Shown: piece after piece, positions 1 to 6,733 of the stretch
Numbering within the stretch: position 1 is the stretch's first letter
Layout: every line of letters begins with the position of its first letter
Assembly: GCA_964650405.1 (NCBI GenBank)
Contig: CAZYTO010000135.1
Location: forward strand, 1 to 15,029
Source of the DNA: CAZYTO01 sp964650405
GTDB taxonomy: Bacteria > Acidobacteriota > Thermoanaerobaculia > Gp7-AA8
Reading direction: 5' to 3'
DNA length: 15,029 nt
Notes under the pieces: model-generated
Databases searched by the model: none
Seen by the model: the letters and a program-made list of their open reading frames with translations, nothing else
What the model was told of the DNA's origin: nothing
Made by a program: the position numbers and the translations under genes

Positions 1-53
1 ATTACCCTCTCTCCAGTCGGTCACGGAAAAGCTCTACACACCCTTTAGGAGAT

Positions 54-179
54 CCAAATTTTCTCGTAACCGTGCCAAGAAAACTGCCAAAACGGCTCCG
101 AATCTCACGCCGTTTGCTCGAAACTTCCCAAATTTTGCGAGTTTTTTCCTACGAGCACCACGAAATCTGCCAAAACGGC
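54..179 (+). repeat. Two degenerate copies of a ~75-base block
   Basis: The 9-mer CCAAATTTT occurs at 54-62 and 128-136. Each copy is followed 30-39 bases later by the exact 13-mer CTGCCAAAACGGC (84-96 and 167-179). The order of the two words is conserved but their spacing is not, so the block looks like an old, decayed duplication. In the first copy, AAACGGC (90-96) can pair with GCCGTTT (109-115) around a 12-base loop. Function is unknown. Confidence 0.5.
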
Positions 180-200
180 GGCCTTTTTCTCATCGATGAT

Positions 201-273
201 GCGAGATTTCCCACGCGTTGCGGTTGTTTTCGCACGCGTTGCGGTTGTTTTCGCACGGCGGCGGAAATCTCGC
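201..273. repeat. 11-base inverted repeat enclosing the 21-base duplication
   Basis: GCGAGATTTCC (201-211) is the exact reverse complement of GGAAATCTCGC (263-273). The arms enclose the tandem duplication almost exactly, so the whole could fold as a stem with a ~51-base loop, or mark the ends of a small inserted unit. No flanking target duplication was noticed. Confidence 0.7.
213..254 (+). repeat. Perfect 21-base tandem duplication
   Basis: The unit ACGCGTTGCGGTTGTTTTCG plus a final C is present twice back to back (213-233 and 234-254) without mismatch, and the first three bases of a third unit follow. The unit length is a multiple of three, so it appears as a repeated peptide in one spurious frame. 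Confidence 0.9.
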
Positions 274-349
274 ACTCGTTACCCGCTACAGTCCCGCTGA
301 TCCTCAGTCTCCATATGACAATGTGTTAACCTGACTGCAACCAAGTCTC

Positions 350-3034
350 ATGTCCGAGAAGCTGCCGTTCCACCTCGTGCCGGGGGGAGATCCCGCGCGG
401 CGCGGAGAGATCGCGCATCTGCGCGCGGAGGTGGAGTCCCGCGACCGGCAGCAGACGGCCATCGCCGAGCTGGGGCAGGCGGCACTGACGGGCGTCGATC
501 CCTACATCCTCCTCGGCCAGGCCTGCGCGCTGGTGGAACTGACGCTCGGCGTGTGCCACTGCCGGGCCATCGAGATGACCGCAGGCGGCCGGGTGGCGCT
601 GCGGGCCTCCATCGGATCGAACCCGACATTTCTCCACTGCGAGCGCGACGACGAGGAGAACGAGTCCCTGGCCATGTTCGTGACGCTGGCCGGAACGCCC
701 ACGACGTTCTCCGGCCTGGAGAACGAGACGCGCTTCAAGTGCTCGCACCTCCGCGACTATCACGGCATCCGCAGCGGCGCGGGCATCGCCATCCCCCGCC
801 CGGCCGGGGTCTTTGGCGCGCTCCTGGTCTACGCCAGCGAGGAGCGCACGTTCGAGGAGCACGAGATGGGGTTCCTGCGGGCCACGGCCAGCCTGCTGGG
901 CGAGGCCCTGCAACGGTCGCGGACGGAAGAGGCCCTGCACAAGTCGGAGTCGCGGCTCAAGCAGTTGATCGCCTCGACGCTGGACGCCGTCCTGACCATC
1001 GACCGCGACGGGAACGTCATCGAGTGGAACCCACAGGCGGAAGCGACGTTCGGGGTGAAGGCCCGGGCCATCGTCGGCGGCCCGCTCCCCCGGGCCATCA
1101 TCCCTCCCGCCCTGCACGAGATCTTCGACGGCATCCTGGAGCGCTACCGCGCCGGCCGGACGACGGGCCTGGTGCGGCGGCGGCTGGAGGCGGTGGCCCG
1201 GCGCGCGGACGGCGAGGAGTTCCCCGTGGAGGTGACGATCGATCCCGTGGGCAGCGGGGACGAGCAGACGTTCACGGCCTTCCTGCGCGACATTTCCGAG
1301 CGCCGCCGCGCCCAGCGCGAGCTCGAACAGCGCGAACAGCGCTTCCGGGCCCTGGTGGAGAAGAGCTGGAGCGGGGTGGCCCTGCTCGACGAGAAGCTCG
1401 ACTTCGTCTACGCCGGCGCCTCCACCTCGCGGCTGCTCGGCTACGGCGAGCAGGAGCTGATCGGCAGGCACTTCCTCTCGCTCGTCCACCCGCGGGAGCG
1501 CGGCTCCAGCGAGCAGCTCTTCCGGACCCTGACGGACAAGCCGGGAAGCGACGTGCAGGGGGAGCTGCGCTTCCTGCACCGCAACGGCTCCTGGGTCTGG
1601 CTGGAGGGGTACGCGCAGAACCTGCTGCACGACGAGTCGGTCCAGGCCATCGTCGTCAATTACCGCGATGTGACGCAGCGGAAGGAAACGGAACGGCAGC
1701 TCGAGTACCAGGCCTACTACGACGCGCTGACCGGACTGCCCAACCGGCTGCTGTTCCGCGACCGGGTGGTGAATGCCATCGCCCAGGCCCGGCGCAACCG
1801 GCGGGGCATGGCGGTGATGTACCTCGACCTCGATCACTTCAAGAATGTGAACGACGGCCTCGGGCACTCGGCCGGAGACGCGCTGCTGCAGGAAGTGGCG
1901 GTGCGGCTGGCCACCTGCATCCGGGCCTCGGACACGATCTCCCGCCTCGGCGGCGACGAGTTCACCATCCTGCTCAACGAGACGTCCACCGGCGAGGCCG
2001 TGGCCGGCGTGGCCCGCAAGGTCCTCCAGTCGCTGGCCCGCCCCTTCCGCGTCGGCGGCCACGAGCTGTTCGTCACGGCCAGCATCGGCATCAGCATCTT
2101 CCCCGGCGACGGCGGCGACGTGGAGACGCTGCTCAAGTGCGCCGACAGCGCCATGTACCGGGCCAAGGAGCTGGGGCGGAACCAGGTCCAGCTCTTCACG
2201 GCGGCCATGAACGAGCGCTACGTGCGGCGGCTGGAGACGGAGCAACGGCTGCACCACGCCCTGGAACGGGGCGAGCTGGAGCTGTACTACCAGCCCATCT
2301 ACGACCGCCCCCGCCGGCGCGTGCACTCGGTGGAGTCGCTCGTCCGCTGGAACCACCCGGAGAAGGGCCTCATCGAGCCGGCCGAGTTCATCGGCCTGGC
2401 CGAGGAGACTGGGCTCATCGTCCCCATCGGGGAATGGGTGCTGGACGAGACCTGCCGGCAGCTCCGGCTCTGGCACGACCGTGGCCTGCCGGCGCTCCAC
2501 GCGGCCGTGAACATCTCCGCCCCGCAACTGCAGCAGCAGGACTTCATCCCCATGGTGGTGGACACGATGCTGCGCCACGAGATCGAGCCGCGGCAGTTAC
2601 AGCTCGAGATCACGGAGAGCGTGGCCGTGCAGAACCTGGAACGGACCATGACCGTGCTGCGCGACCTGCGCCGGATCGGGGTGGGCGTGGCCATCGACGA
2701 CTTCGGTACCGGACAGTCCTCGCTGATCTACCTCAAGCAGTTTCCCATCGACACGATCAAGATCGATCAGGCCTTCGTACGCGACGTGACCTCGGACGAG
2801 TCGGCCGCGGCCATCGTGTCGTACGTCATCAACCTGGCCCACTCCATGCGCCTCAACGTCGTGGCCGAAGGGGTGGAGACGGACGAGCAGTACTCCTTCC
2901 TCCGGCTCTACGCCTGCGACCACCTGCAGGGCTTCCTCTTCAGCCGCCCCCTCCCCTCCGGCGCCGCCTTCGAGTTCCTCCGCAGCGAAGTGAAGGGCCC
3001 GAAGACGGTGGAGATAAGGAATCCGCTCGCATAG
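350..3034 (+). CDS. GAF-PAS-PAS-GGDEF-EAL cyclic-di-GMP turnover protein
   Basis: This 894-residue protein probably makes and/or degrades the second messenger cyclic-di-GMP in response to signals sensed by its N-terminal half. There is no signal peptide or membrane segment, so it should be cytosolic. A GAF-like domain covers about residues 30-195, and PAS domains cover about 197-323 and 324-450. A GGDEF domain (about 455-620) has an intact GGDEF at 534-538, and RASD at 525-528 fits the RxxD inhibitory site, five residues upstream of the motif. A complete EAL domain (about 635-885) reads ESLVRW at its signature (E662), with NISAPQL, EITES, DDFGTG (D783, D784), KID, AEGVET and QGFLFSRP all present, so both activities look possible. 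The serine in ESL is a tolerated variant of EAL in this family. The start is the first ATG giving the full GAF; no good Shine-Dalgarno precedes it. It stands alone, convergent with the next small gene. Confidence 0.96.
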   Translation: MSEKLPFHLVPGGDPARRGEIAHLRAEVESRDRQQTAIAELGQAALTGVDPYILLGQACALVELTLGVCHCRAIEMTAGGRVALRASIGSNPTFLHCERDDEENESLAMFVTLAGTPTTFSGLENETRFKCSHLRDYHGIRSGAGIAIPRPAGVFGALLVYASEERTFEEHEMGFLRATASLLGEALQRSRTEEALHKSESRLKQLIASTLDAVLTIDRDGNVIEWNPQAEATFGVKARAIVGGPLPRAIIPPALHEIFDGILERYRAGRTTGLVRRRLEAVARRADGEEFPVEVTIDPVGSGDEQTFTAFLRDISERRRAQRELEQREQRFRALVEKSWSGVALLDEKLDFVYAGASTSRLLGYGEQELIGRHFLSLVHPRERGSSEQLFRTLTDKPGSDVQGELRFLHRNGSWVWLEGYAQNLLHDESVQAIVVNYRDVTQRKETERQLEYQAYYDALTGLPNRLLFRDRVVNAIAQARRNRRGMAVMYLDLDHFKNVNDGLGHSAGDALLQEVAVRLATCIRASDTISRLGGDEFTILLNETSTGEAVAGVARKVLQSLARPFRVGGHELFVTASIGISIFPGDGGDVETLLKCADSAMYRAKELGRNQVQLFTAAMNERYVRRLETEQRLHHALERGELELYYQPIYDRPRRRVHSVESLVRWNHPEKGLIEPAEFIGLAEETGLIVPIGEWVLDETCRQLRLWHDRGLPALHAAVNISAPQLQQQDFIPMVVDTMLRHEIEPRQLQLEITESVAVQNLERTMTVLRDLRRIGVGVAIDDFGTGQSSLIYLKQFPIDTIKIDQAFVRDVTSDESAAAIVSYVINLAHSMRLNVVAEGVETDEQYSFLRLYACDHLQGFLFSRPLPSGAAFEFLRSEVKGPKTVEIRNPLA

Positions 3035-3050
3035 CCGAGGGTGCTGTGCC

Positions 3051-3060
3051 AGCGATCGCT
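3051..3060. other. Perfect 10-base palindrome between convergent genes
   Basis: AGCGATCGCT is self-complementary. It contains GCGATCGC and lies in the 24-base gap between the two convergent genes, overlapping the last two bases of the small gene's stop codon. It is too short, and lacks a T-run, to call a terminator. It may be chance. Confidence 0.3.
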
Positions 3061-3241
3061 AGCTGATGTTCTCCAGGAACGGCGCCGTGGCCCGGATGAC
3101 GGTGTTGCTCGGGTTGGCGGAGTAGACGTAATACGTCGAGGCGAAAATGTAATACGGCCCCAGGATGTCCGGACAACTTGCGAATGCGCTGGCAGGGAAG
3201 AGGACGAGGACGATGGCGAAAACGGCAAGGACTGCTTTCAT
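3059..3241 (-). CDS. Small secreted peptide, 60 residues, unrecognised
   Basis: The encoded peptide starts MKAVLAVFAIVLVLFPASAF and then reads ASC. This is a textbook Sec signal peptide: lysine at position 2, a hydrophobic core, and an A-x-A-like cleavage site near residue 21. The mature part would be about 39 residues, rich in aromatic residues (GPYYIFASTYYVYSA), with a single cysteine at its start. The residues before that cysteine (F-A-S) do not make a good lipobox, but a lipoprotein cannot be excluded. An AAAGGAGG sequence six bases before the ATG is the strongest ribosome binding site in the window, which is the main reason to accept so short a frame. It is convergent with the c-di-GMP gene and divergent from the propeller gene. 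I recognise no family. It could be a cell-envelope peptide or an exported signalling peptide; neither is shown. Confidence 0.75.
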   Translation of the reverse strand: MKAVLAVFAIVLVLFPASAFASCPDILGPYYIFASTYYVYSANPSNTVIRATAPFLENIS

Positions 3242-3388
3242 GCAAGCCTCCTTTGTTCTCCGTCAATGTGTTCGCATCCCGCCGCGGCGGCTAGGGACAA
3301 AATCGGCGAGACAGGTCCCTGCTCCTGTTACGCATTGCAACGCCGCGTAGCCATCCGGCCGTACCGGACTTATCCTGTGCTGCATCCC
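3242..3388. promoter_or_regulatory. Divergent intergenic region with palindromes
   Basis: This 147-base gap separates the divergent starts of the small peptide and propeller genes, so it should hold both promoters. A perfect 12-base palindrome, CCGCCGCGGCGG, lies at 3279-3290, and AGGGAC (3293-3298) is inverted as GTCCCT at 3315-3320. TATCCT at 3371-3376 fits a -10 box for the plus-strand gene, with transcription starting about 6 bases before its GTG. No matching -35 element is evident for either gene. The palindromes could be operator half-sites, but this is only a suggestion. Confidence 0.4.
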
Positions 3389-6300
3389 GTGAAACGCCTC
3401 CTGCCATTCACCTTCCTCCTCATGACCGCCCTGGCGGCCGCGGCCGCGGCCGCGCCGCCTCCGGAGCCGCCGGAGGTGCCGGAGGACGGCTGCCCCGACG
3501 CGCGCATCGCCGACTATCTCCGCCGCCACGGCGACCTCGGCGTGATCGATCCGAACGTCATGCTCGAACGGGCGCGCTCCTTCCAGCAGGAGATCGCGCC
3601 GCTGGCCATCGGCGGGAGCGTGTGGACCAGCATCGGCCCCACGAACGGCGCGGGCCGGGCCACGGCCGTCGCGCACCATCCGGCAACGGCCGGGACGGCC
3701 ATCATCGGGGCGGCGGGCGGCGGGGCGTGGAAGACGACCGACTTCGGCGCGACCTGGACGGCGCTCACGGAAACGATCCCAAACCTCTCGGTTGGCGCTA
3801 TCGCCTATGCGCCCTCCGCTCCCAACGTCGTGTACCTCGGTACCGGGGAAGGCGGGAACGCCGGCGACATGATCCCCGGCATCGGCCTGCTGGCCTCGGC
3901 CGACGGCGGCGCGAACTGGACGCTTCCGGCGGATGTCCTGGCCACGCAGTTCTACCGGATCCTCGTCGATCCGGCCAATCCGAACACGCTCGTGGCCGCC
4001 ACCAACAGCGGCGCCTGGCGCTCCACCAGCGGCCAGAACGGGCCGTGGACGCTCGTCATCCGCGGCGCCTCGCAAGGGACGACGACCGGCTACGGCAACG
4101 TCGCCGACCTCGTTCGCGACCCGGGCGCGCCGTCGACTCTCTACGCCACGACCTACGACCGCCTGGCCTGGTGCGCGCACAACACCTGCGTGGATCCCTA
4201 CAACTACGCGGCACCGTCCGTGCTCAAGTCGACGGACGGCGGCACCACGTGGAGCCCGGCCGCCAACGGCCTCCCGGTCAGCACCGCAAAGCTGCGCGTC
4301 GGGCGCATGGGCCTGGCCATCGCCCCCAGCGCGCCCCAGACGCTCTACGTCTCCTTCACCATCTACGACCTCGACACGACCGATGAAGTCGCGCACATCT
4401 TCAAGACGGCCGACGGCGGCGGGAACTGGTCGGAGACGAACCTGGCCGGCAACACCAATCTTAATCACTACTTCGGCAAGCAGTCCTGGTACGACAACGC
4501 CATCGTGGTGGCGCCGAACGACCCGAACCTCGTGCTGGCCGGCGGCGTGAGCTACGTGAAGACGACCGACGGCGGGACGACCTGGACCTCGCCTGCCATG
4601 AAGGGCGTCCACTCCGACCTACACGAACTTCGCTACGACTCCACCGGTCTGCTCTGGATCGCCAACGACGGCGGCATCTGGACGAGCGCGGATCACGGCA
4701 ACTCGGCCGTGGAGCACAACACCGGTCTCGTCACGCGGCAGTACTACACGGTGGCTAACGATCCCGCCAACCGCAATCGCGTTTTCGGCGGGATGCAGGA
4801 CAACGGCACGAACCGCCGTCCGGACGCGGGGGGCACGGCCTGGGACGGCTTCAGCGGCGGCGACGGCTTCGCTCTGGAGGTCAGCCTCTTCGCCTCCCCC
4901 GTCGTCTTCAGTACGTACCAGTACGGGAAGGTCAACCGCTCCACCAACGCCGGCACGGCCGCGCCGGTCATCACGAACCGCACGCCATCGTTCGGCTCCG
5001 ATGTGGCGCCCTTCTACTCCATCCTCCAGGGCGACCCCTCGGCGCCCGGCACGCTGTACACGGCAACGTACCGGCTGTGGAAGACGACCGACGGCGCGGA
5101 GTCGTGGACGCCGCTTCCGACGACGACCACCGACGGATCGACATGGAAAACGACGTCGGTGGTCGCGGCCCTGGCCGTCTCCCGCAGCGATCCCCGGGTC
5201 CTGATGGTCGCGCAGGGCGGCGGGATCTTTCGCAGCACGAACGGCGGCACGACGTGGATCAGGACCGTCAACGGCCTTCCGAACAAGAGCATCCTCGACC
5301 TGAACATCGATCCGGCGGACCCGGCCAGGGCTTACGCGGCGCTGGCCGGCACGACCGGCACGTCGGTGTACATGACCACGGACGGCGGCAGCTCGTGGTC
5401 GCCCCGCGGCAACGGACTCCCCTCCTTCTCCGCACAGTGCGTGCGCGTCGATCCGACGGACTCGCAGACGCTCTATTGCGGTACGGACGTCGGCGTCTAC
5501 CGCTCCACCGACGGCGGCGCGGCCTGGACACGCTTCGGGACGGGCATGCCGGCTGTGTCGGTCTACGACCTTCAGGCTCTTCCCGACGGCTCCATCGTCC
5601 GCGCCGCCACGCACGGCCGCGGCATCTGGGAGCTGGGCGTGACCGGCGTGACGAACCACGCGCCGGTGGCCGGGATCCTCACTCCCGGGGCGGCGCAGAC
5701 GGTGACTCGGGGAACGGACGTCACCTTCGCGGGCAGCTACGGCGATGCCGACGGCGACGCCGCCTCCTGGCGCTGGTCGTTTGCCGACAACTGGACGATC
5801 GTGGCCGGAAGCAAGGTGGCCACGCACCGTTTCGACCGCGCCGGCGTTTTCCCCGTGACCTTCAGCGTGACCGACGCCAAAGGCGCCGTCGGCGCGGCCA
5901 CGCAATTCGTGACGGTCACGGAATCGGGCGACGCCTGCAGCAATCCCGTCATCGTCCCCGGCGACGGGCCCTTCCCCTACACCATCACCGTCAATACCGA
6001 GGCGGGGACGGCGCAGAGCAGCGACCCGATGACGCCGTGCTACCCGTATACGGTGCAGGGCTCGATCTGGCTCAGCTTCACGCCGTCGGCCTCCGGCTCG
6101 TACGATTTCTCCTTCTGCGGCTCGCCGCAATCGGCAGTGATGGTGGGCCTGGCCGGCGGCGCCTGCGGCAGCTCCACGCCCATTCCCACGCTCTGCCTGC
6201 GGCAGACCAGCGACCCGGCGGATTGCGCCTCCAAGAGCTCCACGGCCACGCTCACCGCCGGGACTACGTACCGGCTGATGCTGACGAACTACTACTACAA

Positions 6301-6613
6301 CGACTTCGGCCCGATCTCCCTGACTATCACCAGGAACGCCGCCTATACCCCCATCGCCAACACGGTGAGCCCGGTCTCCGGCTCGTCCGCCGGCGGCACA
6401 CGCATCGTCATCACCGGCAGGAGCTTCACCGACGGCAGCGTCCTCGTCGGCGGCGCTCCGGCCACGAACGTCCAGGTCCTCACGCCCACCGTCATCACGG
6501 CCGTCACCCCGCCGCATGCCGCGGGGACCGTCAATGTGACCGTCGGGACCGAGACCCTCGCCTCGGCCTTCACCTACACGCCGGCCGGGATCGTCCGCGC
6601 CGTGCGGCATTGA
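3389..6613 (+). CDS. Exported Asp-box (BNR/sortilin-like) beta-propeller protein with PKD and IPT/TIG domains
   Basis: This 1074-residue protein has an N-terminal Sec signal (KRLLPFTFLLMTALA, then an alanine run) and is predicted to be secreted. Residues ~60-750 carry about nine Asp-box motifs of the type STDGGTTW, KTTDGGTTW, RSTNGGTTW and RSTDGGAAW, the hallmark of VPS10/sortilin-like and sialidase-type propellers. The block ends with ATHGRGIWELG, a usual terminus of such propellers. A PKD domain follows (about 756-848; APVAG, GDADGD, THRFDRAGVFPVTFSVTD). Next come a cysteine-containing beta-sandwich resembling pre-peptidase or anchor modules (about 849-985) and a C-terminal IPT/TIG domain (about 987-1070). 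No catalytic signature or cell-wall or type IX sorting tail is seen, so an adhesion or carbohydrate/protein-binding role is likelier than a defined enzyme. The GTG start at 3389 is chosen because it gives the signal peptide; in-frame starts back to 3041 would bury it. Confidence 0.9.
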   Translation: MKRLLPFTFLLMTALAAAAAAAPPPEPPEVPEDGCPDARIADYLRRHGDLGVIDPNVMLERARSFQQEIAPLAIGGSVWTSIGPTNGAGRATAVAHHPATAGTAIIGAAGGGAWKTTDFGATWTALTETIPNLSVGAIAYAPSAPNVVYLGTGEGGNAGDMIPGIGLLASADGGANWTLPADVLATQFYRILVDPANPNTLVAATNSGAWRSTSGQNGPWTLVIRGASQGTTTGYGNVADLVRDPGAPSTLYATTYDRLAWCAHNTCVDPYNYAAPSVLKSTDGGTTWSPAANGLPVSTAKLRVGRMGLAIAPSAPQTLYVSFTIYDLDTTDEVAHIFKTADGGGNWSETNLAGNTNLNHYFGKQSWYDNAIVVAPNDPNLVLAGGVSYVKTTDGGTTWTSPAMKGVHSDLHELRYDSTGLLWIANDGGIWTSADHGNSAVEHNTGLVTRQYYTVANDPANRNRVFGGMQDNGTNRRPDAGGTAWDGFSGGDGFALEVSLFASPVVFSTYQYGKVNRSTNAGTAAPVITNRTPSFGSDVAPFYSILQGDPSAPGTLYTATYRLWKTTDGAESWTPLPTTTTDGSTWKTTSVVAALAVSRSDPRVLMVAQGGGIFRSTNGGTTWIRTVNGLPNKSILDLNIDPADPARAYAALAGTTGTSVYMTTDGGSSWSPRGNGLPSFSAQCVRVDPTDSQTLYCGTDVGVYRSTDGGAAWTRFGTGMPAVSVYDLQALPDGSIVRAATHGRGIWELGVTGVTNHAPVAGILTPGAAQTVTRGTDVTFAGSYGDADGDAASWRWSFADNWTIVAGSKVATHRFDRAGVFPVTFSVTDAKGAVGAATQFVTVTESGDACSNPVIVPGDGPFPYTITVNTEAGTAQSSDPMTPCYPYTVQGSIWLSFTPSASGSYDFSFCGSPQSAVMVGLAGGACGSSTPIPTLCLRQTSDPADCASKSSTATLTAGTTYRLMLTNYYYNDFGPISLTITRNAAYTPIANTVSPVSGSSAGGTRIVITGRSFTDGSVLVGGAPATNVQVLTPTVITAVTPPHAAGTVNVTVGTETLASAFTYTPAGIVRAVRH

Positions 6614-6733
6614 CGGGGTTGCGAGGTTGCCAGAGTGCGACACAGTTCCGAGCATTGCAACGGTTCGGAAATGACTCGCTCCGATCCTTCGCTCCCACCC
6701 AAACCACCACCCACGCTCAGGATACACTGAGAC
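6614..6733 (+). promoter_or_regulatory. Intergenic region with a leaderless-type promoter for the S9 peptidase
   Basis: TACACT at 6723-6728 ends six bases before the peptidase ATG, which would put the first transcribed base at or beside the A of the ATG. There is no Shine-Dalgarno and no convincing -35 element. An inverted repeat, TTCCGA (6646-6651) with TCGGAA (6665-6670), lies upstream and could be a binding site or chance. No terminator with a T-run is visible for the propeller gene. Confidence 0.45.

Larger units (their letters stand above)
1..349. other. Non-coding, AT-richer, repeat-rich leader region upstream of the GGDEF/EAL gene
   Basis: No convincing gene lies here. The only sizeable reading frame (72-329, GTG start) has no Shine-Dalgarno and no recognisable domain, and part of its peptide is just the translated 21-base tandem repeat. 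The base composition is clearly more AT-rich than the flanking coding DNA. It holds two degenerate copies of a longer block beginning at 54 and 128, a small hairpin (90-96 with 109-115), a perfect 21-base tandem duplication (213-254), and an 11-base inverted repeat around that duplication. It must contain the promoter of the downstream gene; a TAACCT box at 327-332 is one weak candidate, without a matching -35 element. It could also be a degraded dispersed element or the 3' end region of a gene to the left. Confidence 0.6.

Noticed and set aside
72..329. An 85-residue open frame in the upstream leader
   Set aside because: It has a GTG start without a ribosome binding site and no domain, and part of its sequence is the translated 21-base repeat.
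326..2578. A 750-residue minus-strand frame, and an 837-residue plus-strand frame at 553-3066, over the GGDEF/EAL gene
   Set aside because: Both are compositional shadows of the real gene at 350-3034, whose domains are complete in its own frame.
3041..3388. A 116-residue N-terminal extension of the propeller protein
   Set aside because: It would run antisense through the small secreted gene and put the signal peptide inside the protein; the GTG at 3389 gives a proper Sec signal.
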